Assembly (NCBI RefSeq): GCF_029428675.1
Contig: NZ_JAJNEL010000001.1
Coordinates: 1,426,001 to 1,490,000 of the forward strand
Length of the DNA: 64,000 nucleotides
Direction: 5' to 3'
Source of the DNA: Streptomyces sp. JH14
GTDB taxonomy: Bacteria > Actinomycetota > Actinomycetes > Streptomycetales > Streptomycetaceae
Shown: one piece after another, positions 43,714 through 53,600 of the stretch
Layout of the letters: each line of letters begins with the position of its first letter
Numbering within the stretch: position 1 is the first letter of the stretch
Made by a program: the position numbers and the translations under genes
Notes under the pieces: generated by a model
What the model saw: only the letters and a program-made list of their open reading frames with translations
Database searches by the model: none
Told to the model about the DNA's origin: nothing

Positions 43714-45513
43714 ATGCCGCTGAACCGTAGGACGTTCCTGGGCACATCGGCTGCGGCCGGGGCCGGTGTGGCGATGGCTGGGGGTGTGGCTGTGCCTGCC
43801 GAGGCGCACGGTCGTGGGAATGGGCGTCCGCCGAAGCGGTACTCGTTCACGGTGATGGGGACGACCGATCTGCATGGGAATGTCTTCAACTGGGACTACT
43901 TCACGGACAAGGAGTTCGACGACAAGGCGCACAACGACGTGGGTCTGGCGAAGATCTCGACTCTCGTGGACCAGGTCCGTGCGGAGAAGGGCCGGCACAA
44001 CACCCTGATGATCGATGCGGGTGACACGATCCAGGGCACGCAGCTGTCGTACTACTACGCGAAGATCGATCCGATCACGGCGAAGCGTGGTCCGGTGCAT
44101 CCGATGGCGCAGGCGATGAACGCGATCGGGTATGACGCGGCGGCTCTGGGCAACCATGAGTTCAACTACGGCATTCCTGTGCTGCGGAAGTTCGAGGAGC
44201 AGTGTGATTTTCCGCTGCTGGGTGCGAATGCGCTGGATGCCAAGACGCTGCAGCCGGCGTTCGCTCCGTATGTGATCAAGCGGATGCGTACGCCGCACGG
44301 TCCGGATGTGAAGGTGGGGATTCTGGGTCTGACGAACCCGGGGATCGCTATCTGGGACAAGGCGAATGTCAGCGGCAAGATGGTCTTCCCGGGGCTGGAG
44401 GAGCAGGCGGCGAAGTTCGTTCCGCGGCTTCGGTCGATGGGCGCGGATGTCGTGATCGTGGCGGCGCATTCGGGGAACAGCGGGACGTCGTCGTACGGTG
44501 ATCAGATCCCGTATGTGGAGAATGCGGCGGGTCTGGTGGCGGAGCAGGTGCCCGGCATCGATGCGATTCTTGTGGGTCATGCGCATCTGGAGATCCCCGA
44601 GTACTTCGTGGAGAACAAGCAGACGGGCAAGAAGGTGGTGCTCTCCGAGCCGTTGAAGTGGGGGCAGCGGCTGACGCTGTTCAACTTCGACCTGGTGTGG
44701 GAGAAGGGCTGCTGGGTGGTGGAGAAGGCCGGTTCGCAGGTGCTGAACTCCAACACGGTGGCCGAGGACCCGGAGATCACGGGGCTGCTGGCGGATGAGC
44801 ACAAGAAGGTCGTGGCGTACGTCAATCAGGTGATCGGTACGTCGGCGTCGGCGATGACGACGGCGGAGGCGGCGTGGAAGGACGAGCCGATCATCGATCT
44901 GATCAATGTGGTTCAGGCGGAGACGGTGAAGGCGGCTCTGGCCGGTGGTGAGTACGCGTCGCTTCCGGTGCTGTCGCAGGCGTCGTGTTTCTCGCGTACG
45001 GCGCAGATCCCGGCCGGCGATGTGACGATCAAGGATGCGGCGGGGCTGTATCCGTTCGAGAACACGCTTGAGGCCCGGTTGTTGACGGGTGCGCAGATCA
45101 AGGACTATCTGGAGTTCTCGGCCAGGTATTACGTGCAGACGGCGGCCGGCGCTCCGGTGGATACGGCGAAGCTGACGAATGCGGACAACACGCCGGACTA
45201 CAACTATGACGCGGTGTCGGGTCTGACGTACGACATCGATATCGCGAAGCCGAACGGTTCGCGGATCGTGAATCTGTCGTTCGAGGGCAAGGCGATCGAC
45301 CCGGCGGCTCAGTTCGTGCTGGCGGTGAACAATTACCGGGCGAGCGGTGGCGGTAATTTCCCGCATGTGCCGGGTGCGAAGCAGCTGTGGGCGAATTCGG
45401 AGGAGATCCGCAACACGATCATCGCGTGGGTCCAGGCGAAGGGTTCGGTGGACGGTTCGCAGTTCGCTTCGGTGGACTGGCGGCTGACGCGGGACGGTGT
45501 GCCGGTGTTCTAG
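43714..45513 (+). CDS. Tat-exported 5'-nucleotidase/metallophosphatase (UshA-like)
   Basis: The 599-residue protein has a Tat signal (NRRTFLGTSAAAGAG, cleavage near residue 33) and a two-metal phosphoesterase: TTDLHGN, IDAGDTIQGT, GNHEFNYG, AAHSG and GHAHLEIP supply the metal ligands. The C-terminal 5'-nucleotidase domain includes NVVQAETVKAAL, NTLEARLLTGAQIKDYLE and NNYRASGGGNFP. It would release phosphate from nucleotides outside the cell. ATG 43714 has GGGAG five bases upstream. GTG 43702 is less likely. No PHO-box repeats were seen. Confidence 0.92.
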   Translation: MPLNRRTFLGTSAAAGAGVAMAGGVAVPAEAHGRGNGRPPKRYSFTVMGTTDLHGNVFNWDYFTDKEFDDKAHNDVGLAKISTLVDQVRAEKGRHNTLMIDAGDTIQGTQLSYYYAKIDPITAKRGPVHPMAQAMNAIGYDAAALGNHEFNYGIPVLRKFEEQCDFPLLGANALDAKTLQPAFAPYVIKRMRTPHGPDVKVGILGLTNPGIAIWDKANVSGKMVFPGLEEQAAKFVPRLRSMGADVVIVAAHSGNSGTSSYGDQIPYVENAAGLVAEQVPGIDAILVGHAHLEIPEYFVENKQTGKKVVLSEPLKWGQRLTLFNFDLVWEKGCWVVEKAGSQVLNSNTVAEDPEITGLLADEHKKVVAYVNQVIGTSASAMTTAEAAWKDEPIIDLINVVQAETVKAALAGGEYASLPVLSQASCFSRTAQIPAGDVTIKDAAGLYPFENTLEARLLTGAQIKDYLEFSARYYVQTAAGAPVDTAKLTNADNTPDYNYDAVSGLTYDIDIAKPNGSRIVNLSFEGKAIDPAAQFVLAVNNYRASGGGNFPHVPGAKQLWANSEEIRNTIIAWVQAKGSVDGSQFASVDWRLTRDGVPVF

Positions 45514-45528
45514 CGGTTCGTTCTTCGG

Positions 45529-45560
45529 GCGGCCGTCTCCCTTTCGTGGGAGGCGGCCGC
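45529..45560. terminator. Bidirectional terminator
   Basis: GCGGCCGTCTCCC (45529-45541) pairs with GGGAGGCGGCCGC (45548-45560), 13 bp with one wobble and a 6-nt loop, between the convergent nucleotidase and N-hydroxylase genes. Confidence 0.8.
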
Positions 45561-45580
45561 TTCTGTGTGTGCGGGAGTGG

Positions 45581-47002
45581 TCAGTTGCCTTGGACGAGGG
45601 GGATGAGTCCGGGGTGTTGGTGGGGGATCTTGGGGGTGTTCTGGGGGCTGAGGCCGAAGGTGGTGAAGGCCGTGCGTTGTGGGAGGGGGTAGGCGTCGGT
45701 GCGGGTGAGGTTGTTGAGGATGGTGGCGCTGCGCCAGGCGGCGAGTCCGAGGTCGGGGGCGCCGACGCCGTGGGTGTGCCGTTCGGCGTTCTGGACGTAG
45801 ATGTTGCCGGTGACGGTGGGGTCGAGTTCGAGGCGGAACTGGTCGTCGATGCGGGGGCGGCCGCTGGTGTCGCGGCGGATGTGGGGGTGGAGGCCGGTGA
45901 GGATGCGGTCGAGGGAGCGTTCGCGGTAGCCGGTGGCGAGGATGACCGCGTCCGTGGTGAGGCGGGTGCGGGTGCCTTGTTGGGTGTGTTCGAGGTGGAG
46001 TTCGACGCGGGCGTTGGTGAGTCGGCCTGCGGTGCGTACGTGGACGCCGGGGGTGAGGGTGGTGTCGGGCCAGCCGCCGTGGAGGGTGCGCCGGTAGAGC
46101 TCGTCGTGGATGGCGGCGATGGTGTCGGCGTCGATGCCTTTGTGGAGTTGCCATTGGTGGGGGACGAGTTCGTCGCGTACGTGTTCGGGGAGTGCGTGGA
46201 AGTAGCGGCTGTAGTCGGGGGTGAAGTGTTCGAGGCCGAGTTTGGAGTACTCCATGGGGGCGAAGGCGTGGGTGCGGGCGAGCCAGTGGAGTTTTTCGTG
46301 TCCGGCGGGGCGTGCGCGGAGGAGGTCGAGGAAGATTTCGGCGCCTGACTGGCCGGAGCCGATGACGGTGATGTGTTCGGCCTGGAGGAGTTGTTCGCGG
46401 TGGTGGAGGTAGTCGGCGGAGTGGATGACGGGGACGGAGTCGGCGTCGGCGAGGGGTTTGAGGGGGGCGGGGATGAAGGGTTCGGTGCCGATGCCGAGGG
46501 CGATGTGGCGGGTGTAGGTGCGGCCGAGGGCTTCGGCTTCGCCGTGGGTGTCGAGTTGGGTGAAGTCGACTTCGAAGAGGTTGCGTTCGGGGTTCCAGCG
46601 GATGGCGTCGACCTGGTGGCTGAAGTGGAGTCCGGGGAGTTGGTCGGTGACCCAGCGGCAGTAGGCGTCGTATTCGGCGCGTTGGATGTGGAAGCGCTCG
46701 GCGAAGTAGAAGGGGAAGAGGCGGTCGCGGCTGCGTAGGTAGTTGAGGAAGGTCCAGGGGCTTGCGGGGTCGGCGAGGGTGACGAGGTCGGCGAGGAAGG
46801 GGACTTGGAGGCTGGCGCCGTCGATGAGGAGGCCTGGGTGCCAGTGGAAGGCGGGGCGTTGTTCGTAGAAGGTCGCGGTGAGGGGGCGGGGGTTGGCGGG
46901 GATGCCGTGGGCGAGGGCGGCGAGGGAGAGGTTGAAGGGGCCGATGCCGATGCCGACGAGGTCGTGTGGCTGGTCGGGTGCGGGGGTGGGTCGGTCGGTC
47001 AT
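45581..47002 (-). CDS. Lysine/diamine N-hydroxylase (IucD/DesB type)
   Basis: A 473-residue flavin N-monooxygenase. The FAD motif is DLVGIGIGPFNLSLAALA (near 15-32), NADPH binds at ITVIGSGQSGAEIFLDLL, and the C-terminal ILATGYRERSL motif is typical. PFLADLVTLADPASPWTFLNYL is the family substrate region. These enzymes put OH on the terminal amine of lysine, ornithine or a diamine, using NADPH and O2, as the route to hydroxamates. Its ATG overlaps the decarboxylase stop (ATGA). In desferrioxamine clusters the next genes are an acyltransferase and an NIS synthetase. Here a terminator and a nucleotidase follow instead. No iron box was seen. Confidence 0.88.
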   Translation of the reverse strand: MTDRPTPAPDQPHDLVGIGIGPFNLSLAALAHGIPANPRPLTATFYEQRPAFHWHPGLLIDGASLQVPFLADLVTLADPASPWTFLNYLRSRDRLFPFYFAERFHIQRAEYDAYCRWVTDQLPGLHFSHQVDAIRWNPERNLFEVDFTQLDTHGEAEALGRTYTRHIALGIGTEPFIPAPLKPLADADSVPVIHSADYLHHREQLLQAEHITVIGSGQSGAEIFLDLLRARPAGHEKLHWLARTHAFAPMEYSKLGLEHFTPDYSRYFHALPEHVRDELVPHQWQLHKGIDADTIAAIHDELYRRTLHGGWPDTTLTPGVHVRTAGRLTNARVELHLEHTQQGTRTRLTTDAVILATGYRERSLDRILTGLHPHIRRDTSGRPRIDDQFRLELDPTVTGNIYVQNAERHTHGVGAPDLGLAAWRSATILNNLTRTDAYPLPQRTAFTTFGLSPQNTPKIPHQHPGLIPLVQGN

Positions 47003-48399
47003 CGGGGTGTGTTGCCTTTCTTGAGCTGGTGGGTGAGGTGGGTGACGTGGTCGAGGAGGGTTTGGAGGTCGTGGGGGGTGGTGTGGGGGTTGAGGAGGGT
47101 GGCTTTGAGCCAGAGGCGGTCGTGGGCGTGGGCGCGGCCGAGGACGGCTCGGCCGTGGGTGAGGAGGGTGCGGCGGATGGTGGCGACGGTGTGGTCGTCG
47201 GTGTCGGTGGGGCGGAAGAGGACGGTGGTGATGGTGGGGCGGGCGTAGAGGTCGAGGGTGGGGGTGCGGGTGATGAGGTCGGCGAGGTGGTGGGCGGTGG
47301 TGATGGTGCGGTCGATGAGGTCGGCGAGTCCGGTGCGGCCGAGGGCTTGGAGGGTGACGGCGATTTTGAGGGCGTCGGGCCGGCGGGTGGTGCGCAGTGA
47401 GCGGCCGAGGAGGTCGGGGAGGCCGGCTTCGGTGTCGTCGTGGGCGTTGAGGTAGGGGGCTCGGTGGTTGAGGGGGTGGAGGTGGTGGTGGTCGGGGACG
47501 GCGAGGATGCCGGCGGGTGCGGGCTGCCAGCCGAGTTTGTGGAGGTCGAGGGTGACGCTGTGGGCGCGGTCGAGGCCGTGGAGTGCGGTGCGGTGGGTGG
47601 GACTGAAGAGGAGGGGGCCGCCGTAGGCGGCGTCGATGTGGAGTTCGGCGCCGTGGGTGGTGCAGAGGTCGGCGATGTCGTTCAGGGGGTCGATCTGGCC
47701 GGTGTCGGTGGTGCCTGCGGTGGCGGTGACGAGGAGGGGGCGGTGGTGGTGCCGGGTGAGGGTTTCTTCGAGTGCGGTGAGGTCCATGACGCCGGTGGGG
47801 GCGGGGATGGTGAGGGGTTCGGGGAGTCCGAGGAGCCAGGTGGCGCGGTTGATGCTGTGGTGGGTGGTGGTGGCGCAGATGGTTTGTACGGGGCCGTGGC
47901 GTTCGCGGGCGAGGAGGAGGGCGAGTTGGTTGGCTTCGGTGCCGCCGGTGGTGATGAGGGCGTCGGGGGTGGGGTGGTGGGGGTAGATCTCGGCGGCGAG
48001 TGCGGCGGTGGTGTCGGCTTCGAGGGTTGAGGCGGCGGGTGCCTGGTCCCAGGAGTCCATGGAGGGGTTGAGGGCGGAGGCGGCGAGGTCGGCTGCGGTG
48101 GCGAGGGCGAGGGGCGGGGTGTGGAGGTGCGCTGCGCAGTGGGGGTGCGCGGGGTCCGCGGAGCCTTGGGCGAGTGCGGTGACGAGGGTGCGCAGGGCGT
48201 GGTGGGGGCCGGTGCCGTGGTCGGGGATGACGGGGTGGGTGGCGGCGCGTATGCGGCGGGCGGTGGCGGGGGGTCCGCCTGCGGGGAGGGGGCCGTTGCG
48301 CTGGTGGGCTCCGTCGTGGAGTGCGGTGAGGACGGTGTCGAGGAGGGGGCGCAGTGCGTCGGGTCCGGTGGTGGATCCGGCGAGGGGTGGGGTCGGCAT
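46999..48399 (-). CDS. PLP-dependent amino-acid decarboxylase (DesA/DABA-decarboxylase type)
   Basis: The 466-residue group II decarboxylase has ALNPSMDSWDQAPAAS near residue 109, TTGGTEANQLALLLAR for the phosphate, HIDAAYGG with Asp256 against the pyridine nitrogen, and LDLHKLGWQPAP with the PLP lysine K288. Relatives decarboxylate lysine (DesA), diaminobutyrate or tyrosine. Coupling to an N-hydroxylase favours lysine or another diamino acid. The protein is notably His/Thr/Pro-rich in loops. ATG 48399 has GAAGGG 12 bases upstream. ATG 48435 is open but lacks an SD. Confidence 0.87.
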   Translation of the reverse strand: MPTPPLAGSTTGPDALRPLLDTVLTALHDGAHQRNGPLPAGGPPATARRIRAATHPVIPDHGTGPHHALRTLVTALAQGSADPAHPHCAAHLHTPPLALATAADLAASALNPSMDSWDQAPAASTLEADTTAALAAEIYPHHPTPDALITTGGTEANQLALLLARERHGPVQTICATTTHHSINRATWLLGLPEPLTIPAPTGVMDLTALEETLTRHHHRPLLVTATAGTTDTGQIDPLNDIADLCTTHGAELHIDAAYGGPLLFSPTHRTALHGLDRAHSVTLDLHKLGWQPAPAGILAVPDHHHLHPLNHRAPYLNAHDDTEAGLPDLLGRSLRTTRRPDALKIAVTLQALGRTGLADLIDRTITTAHHLADLITRTPTLDLYARPTITTVLFRPTDTDDHTVATIRRTLLTHGRAVLGRAHAHDRLWLKATLLNPHTTPHDLQTLLDHVTHLTHQLKKGNTPR

Positions 48400-48548
48400 G
48401 GGTGGTGGGCCCTTCGGGTGCGCGCGGGTGGACATGCCAGCTTGTCCGGGTTTCTGGTGGCGCGGCCGGTGAGCGTGGTGATCTGAACTCGAAAGGGGGA
48501 CGGGGGGTGGGCGGTGGCGGGTTGGTGGAGGGTGCCGGTGGTATGGGT

Positions 48549-48591
48549 GTGCCCGGCGTCTCCCCTGGGGTGGTGGGGTGGCGCCGGGCAC
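48549..48591. repeat. 10-bp inverted repeat upstream of the decarboxylase gene
   Basis: GTGCCCGGCG (48549-48558) and CGCCGGGCAC (48582-48591) are perfect complements around 23 nt that themselves contain CCCC-T-GGGG. It lies 150 bp before the decarboxylase start and may be a leader hairpin, a terminator of an older gene or an operator. Confidence 0.5.
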
Positions 48592-48619
48592 GGGTGGTGC
48601 GGGTGTGGGGTGGGGTGGA

Positions 48620-49214
48620 TCAGTGAGCGTTGTGCATCCTGAGGGATCTGGTCGCGGGCTTGGGGCGGTTCCGTGGTCGGCTGCACGCGCTGGTCGATGA
48701 CGGCTGTCCCACGGCAACATCGTCTGTCAGCGGGCGATCTCGGTGCCGGTCAGCGCGAATGGCGCCGGCAGAAGCGTGGTGGTATGACGCGCGTACAGCC
48801 GCAGCATGGTGAGGATGTGCCGGTTCCTCAGGTGCGTGAAGACGGCCCGCACGCCGCCCGCTCTGCGGCGATGAGCCTGGTCGCCGCCTGCGCCGGAGTG
48901 AGCGGCCGAACTGCGGGCCGTGGGCGGGGTCGGTCAGCTGGGCGAGCTGCCGTACCGGCACGTGGCGGCGGGTTGCACCGAATCTTCGGCCAGTCGGTGC
49001 CGCGGGCGTCGTCGTAGCCGAACGTGCGGGTGACGGTGGCCCACGACGCCGCCGGGCGATGCCGCTCTCCGAGTCGGGGTCGGGATTCGATGTGTCGGAC
49101 CTTCTCCTGATGCTCGTCGGAGCGGCCACAGGCGCCCTCCGGCGGAGCGGAGTCCGGGTCCGATTGCGTCCTGTGTGAATCGGGCCGGGTGTCGAGGTTC
49201 GGTGGTCTGCTGAC
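48620..49214. pseudogene. Decayed sequence with short unassigned frames
   Basis: No intact gene is supported. The minus strand carries disconnected coding-like stretches in different frames (for example TFGYDDARGTDWPKIRCNPP near 49010, HLRNRHILTMLRLYARHTTT near 48820, and FALTGTEIAR ending near 48730). This looks like a gene broken by frameshifts. I cannot name the family. The stretch separates the desAB-like pair from the Pls cassette. Confidence 0.35.
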
Positions 49215-50564
49215 CTATTGCGCGACCGGCAGTGCCGGCAGTGCGGGCTGTCGTACCCATGCGTTGATGACCGGGCTGAGGGGCCGGGGGGTGTACTGCT
49301 GGGCGTGGGCGGCGAAGTCGGCAGTGGTGACGGAGCCGTGGCGGTGTGTTGCCGTCCAGCGTTTGAGCATCTGGAAGAAGGGCTCCTCGCCCAGCGCGCA
49401 GCGCATGGCGTGGACTGCCAGTCCTCCGCGTTCGTACAGCCGGTCGTCGAACATCATCCGCCGTCCGGGATCGGCCAGCCGCAGGTCTTGGCGCTGCCGC
49501 TGCAGGTAGGTGTGCGCCCGTGCGGCCAGCGTCTGGGCCGGGGGGCCTCCGGCGTGTTCGGACCAGAGCCACTCCGCGTATTTGGCGAAGCCCTCGTTGA
49601 GCCAGATGTGCTGCCAGTCCGCGACGGTGAGGCTGTTGCCGAACCACTGGTGGGCCAGTTCGTGGGCGATCAGGCGTTCCGAGGCGCGCCGCCCGCCGAG
49701 GTGGTTCGTCCCGAAGGTGGCCATCCCTTGTGCCTCTACCGGGATGTCCAGTTCCTCGTCCGCGACGACCACGGTGTACTCATCGAACGGGTACGGCCCG
49801 AAGGCGTCCTCGAAGAAGTCCATCATCTGTGGCTGCCGGGCGAAGTCCGTGGTGAACTCCGGTACCAGCCGGGCCGGCACGTATGCCGTCTGCGGCACCG
49901 GCCGGCGGGTGTCGAGTGATGAGGCCGGGTCGGTGAACCGTACGGTCTGGTACCGGCCGACGGAGAGGCCGACCAGGTAGCTGGGGGTGGGCGCGGGCTG
50001 CTCGTACACCCAGGTGGTGCTGCTGGCCCGGGTGGTCCTGGTCAGCAGCCGGCCGCCGACGACCACGGTGTACGGGGACGGTGCGGTCAGGGAGATCTGG
50101 TAGGACGCCTTGTCTCCGGGGCGGTCGTTGCACGGATACCAGGAGGGGGCGCCGATCGGCTGGCTGGCGACCAGCGCGCCGTCGGTCAGCTCCTCCCAGC
50201 CCAGAAGGCCCCAGTGGCTGCGGATCGGTGCCGGGTTGCCGGTGTAGTGCACCTCGACGGTGAACGCCGCCCCTGCCTCCAGCGTCTTCGCCGGGCGAAT
50301 CCGCAGTTTGCCGTCCCGGTGGGTGTAGTGCGTGGTACGGCCGTCGACCGTCACCCGGCTCAGCCGGAAGTCGGCCAGGTCCAGGGAGAACTCGCGCAAC
50401 GGCCCGCAGTCGGCTATACCGCTGAGGCGTGCAGTGCCGCTGAGCCGGTTGGCCGCGGGCCGGTAGGTCAGTGCGAGCTCGTAGCGGTGGATCCGGTAGC
50501 GGGTGTCACCATGGGTGGGAAAGTAGGGGTCCGGGTCGGGGGCGGCTGCCTGCTTCTGACTCAA
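49215..50564 (-). CDS. Short M1-family zinc metallopeptidase, partner of Pls
   Basis: This 449-residue M1 peptidase has the zinc site HELAHQWFG (H301, E302, H305) and the third ligand E324 in WLNEGFAKYAEWLW. The exopeptidase loop reads VEAQGMATFG instead of GAMEN, as in short actinobacterial M1 enzymes. It lacks the long C-terminal helical domain of PepN. It lies 55 bp after the Pls-like gene in the same direction. In epsilon-poly-lysine producers, an M1-type poly-lysine-degrading enzyme accompanies pls, so this one probably trims or detoxifies the product. The start appears to be TTG 50564 with GAGGGAG 12 bases upstream. Confidence 0.85.
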   Translation of the reverse strand: MSQKQAAAPDPDPYFPTHGDTRYRIHRYELALTYRPAANRLSGTARLSGIADCGPLREFSLDLADFRLSRVTVDGRTTHYTHRDGKLRIRPAKTLEAGAAFTVEVHYTGNPAPIRSHWGLLGWEELTDGALVASQPIGAPSWYPCNDRPGDKASYQISLTAPSPYTVVVGGRLLTRTTRASSTTWVYEQPAPTPSYLVGLSVGRYQTVRFTDPASSLDTRRPVPQTAYVPARLVPEFTTDFARQPQMMDFFEDAFGPYPFDEYTVVVADEELDIPVEAQGMATFGTNHLGGRRASERLIAHELAHQWFGNSLTVADWQHIWLNEGFAKYAEWLWSEHAGGPPAQTLAARAHTYLQRQRQDLRLADPGRRMMFDDRLYERGGLAVHAMRCALGEEPFFQMLKRWTATHRHGSVTTADFAAHAQQYTPRPLSPVINAWVRQPALPALPVAQ

Positions 50565-50619
50565 CGGTCTTGTTCTCCCTCGTGGACCGCGGACGGACCG
50601 TGCTGCGTCGAGCCGTGCC

Positions 50620-53600
50620 TCATCCTTGTCCGAACCAGGCCTCGGCCGGGTTGCCCAGCCACCGGCTGTCCGGCGGGATGGACTCCGCGCGCATGACCAG
50701 TGAGGCCGGCCCCAGCGTGCTTCGGGCGCCGATCTCGCCGCCCGGCAGCACGATGCCGCCCGGTCCGAGCGTCGCGCCCGCGCGCAGGATCACCGTATCC
50801 ATCCGCAGGATCCGGTCGTGAAAGAGGTGGGTCTGCAGGACGCAGCCCCGGTCGACGCTCACCGCGTCCTCCAGGGTGACCAGGTCGGCCTCGGGCAGCC
50901 AGTAGCTCTCACACCACACGCCCCGGCCGATCGTGGCCCCCAGGCCGCGCAGCCACAGGCTCATCACCGGGGTGCCGGGCACCGAGCCGACCAGCCAGGG
51001 CACTGCCAGCACTTCGACGAAGGTGTCCGCGAGCTCGTTGCGCCACACAAAGCTGCTCCACAGCGGGTGTTCCACGGCCCGGAACCGTCCGACGAGCAGC
51101 CACTTGGCGCTGATGGACACCATGGCTGCCGCGGTGCCCGCGGCCAGCAGTACGAGGCCGGACGCCAGTGCGGCCAGCAGCGGGGAGCCGGCCTCGGCCA
51201 GCCCGGCGAGTGCGGCCAGGGTCAGGACGGAAAGGGCGGCGGAGGCGAGGACGGGCACCAGCCGGCACACCTCGACCAGGCCGCGCGCCCACACCAGCCG
51301 GGCCGGCGGTTGGTAGGTCAGGCTCTGATCGACGCTGTCGGCCGAACGGGGCAGGCGCACTGGCGGCATCCCCAGGTAGGAGCGGCCCGCCTTGGCCTTC
51401 TTCGGTGTGGCGGACAGCACGCCCACCAGTCCGCGGTCGGGCACGGTGCGTCCCGGGGCGGTCATGCCGGAGTTGCCGAGGAAGGCCCGCTCGCCGATCT
51501 CTGCAGCGCCGATCCGCAGCCAGCCGCCGCCGAGCTGGTACGGGGCGACCAGGGCGTCGTCGGCCAGGAAGGCGCCGTCGCCGATGGTGGTAAGGCTCGG
51601 CAGCGCCAGCACGGTGGACACCTCGGCCCGGCGGCCGATCTTCATGCCCAGAGCGCGCAGCCAGACGGGTGTGATCAGCCCCGCGTAGAGCGGGAAGAGT
51701 GTCTGCCGGGCCGCGTCCATCAGCTGGCTGATGGTCCACGCCTGCCAGCCCACCTTGCTGTGTACGGGGTGCCAGCCTGGGCGCAGGCCGATGCTCAGCA
51801 GCCGGACTGCGGCCCACAGCAGCACGGCGTAGGTCAGCCCGAACGCCGCGGCGGCGGGGACCAGGGCGGCCAGTGCTCCGCGCAGCGCGCCACTGAGGCT
51901 GATGCCGGCCGGAATGAGAGCGCCTGCCACGGCGAGGGCGGCGGCCGCGGCGGCCGCCGGGAGCAGGCTCAGGCCGAATCCGCTGGCGCCGTAGGCAGCG
52001 GCCCATCGGGCCCGGCGCGGGGGGCGCTGCTTGGGCCAGCGGCGTTCGGCCCGGCCGAGTTTGACGGCGGGCGCGCCGGCCCAGCGCTGGCCTGTGGGCA
52101 CCTGCCCGGTGACGCTGGAGCCGGCCGCCACCTGGGCTCGCTTACCGACGCGGGCGCCGGGCAGCAGGGTGCTGCGGGTGCCGACGACCGCGCCGGAGCC
52201 GACCTTCACCGCCCCGATGTGCAGCCGGTCCCCGTCCAGCCAGTAACCGGAGAGGTCTACTTCTGCCTCGACAGCGCAACCCCGGCCGAGTTTGAGCATC
52301 CCGGTGACCGGCGGCAGCGAGTGCAGGTCCACCTCGGGGCCGACACGGGCGCCAAGGGCACGGCCGTACCGGATCAGCCACGCCCCGGACAGGGACGTCG
52401 CCCCGGCGACCTCGGCGAGCCGCTCGGCGGTCCACAGCCGCAGGTGGACGCTGCCGCCGCGCGGGTGGCTTCCGGGGCGCACCCCGGCGAGCAGACAGCG
52501 TGCCCCGGCAGCGGAGATCGCGAGCCGGCCCGGTGGGCTGAACAGCATCGCGCCGGCGGCCGTGACCAGCCACCAGGAGGCGGTCGGCGCCCACGCAAAC
52601 CCGCCGGACCATGCCAGGACGTTGCCCAGGGCCAGCAGCGCCACCGTCCAGCGCAACCCGGCCAGAGTGAACAGGGGCAGCAGCAGGAGCAGTTGGATGA
52701 TCTTGGCGCGGGTCGGGACGGGCGAGACGTCGCGCGCCCCGGTCTCCGTGCGTGCCGTGCCCTCCACCATCCGGGCAAGCTTGCGGACTGTGGGGTGCTG
52801 GTAGATGTCGAGTACGGCGACCGCCGGGTAGCGGCCGCGCAGCACGGTGGTGAGCTGGGCGGCGGCCAGGCTGCCGCCGCCGATCGCGAAGAAGTCGTCG
52901 CGGCTGTCGGTGACCGGTACGCCGAGGACCTCGGCCCACTGCTCGGCGATCCACGCCTCGGTGGCGGTGAGGTGCAGGGCCGGGCCCGCCGTGACCGGTT
53001 CCGCGGCGCCCGGCAGCGGCCACGGCAGGGCCGCGCGGTCCACCTTGCCCGAGGTGCGGGTGGGCAGGACGTCGACGGGGGCGAGCAGCGGTACGAGCGC
53101 GGCCGGCAACTGCGCGCGCAGCAGGTCGACGGCCGCGGCCCGATCCCAGCCGCCGGTGGTCACCACGTAGCCGACCAGGAGCTGGTTGCCGCGCCGGGCG
53201 GTGCGGACCGCCGCGGCGGCGCCGGCCACGCCGGGCAGCGCCTGGAGCGCGGCGTCCACCTCACCGAGTTCGATCCGACGGCCGCCGAGTTTGACCTGCT
53301 CGTCGGCGCGGCCCAAGAAGACCAGCCCGTCGGGCTCGGCCCGGACGAGGTCGCCGCTGCGGTAGGCGCGGGACCAGCCGAGGGACTCCAGCGGGGCATA
53401 CTTCTCGGCGTCCTTGGCGGGGTCGAGGTAGCGGGCCAGACCGACGCCGCCGATGATGAGCTGGCCGCTGCCGCCCATCGGCACGGGTACGCCGGCCTCG
53501 TCGACCACGGCCAGCTCGCAGCCGTCCAGCGGCAGGCCGATCCTGACCGGTCCCTGACCGGTCAGCAGCGCGCCGCAAGCCACTACGGTCGCCTCGGTGG

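Noticed and set aside
45581-48399. A complete desferrioxamine operon
   Set aside because: Only desA- and desB-like genes are present. The acyltransferase and NIS synthetase genes are absent on both sides.
48400-48620. Iron box (DmdR/IdeR site) upstream of the decarboxylase
   Set aside because: No TTAGGTTAGG-type palindrome was found in the leader.
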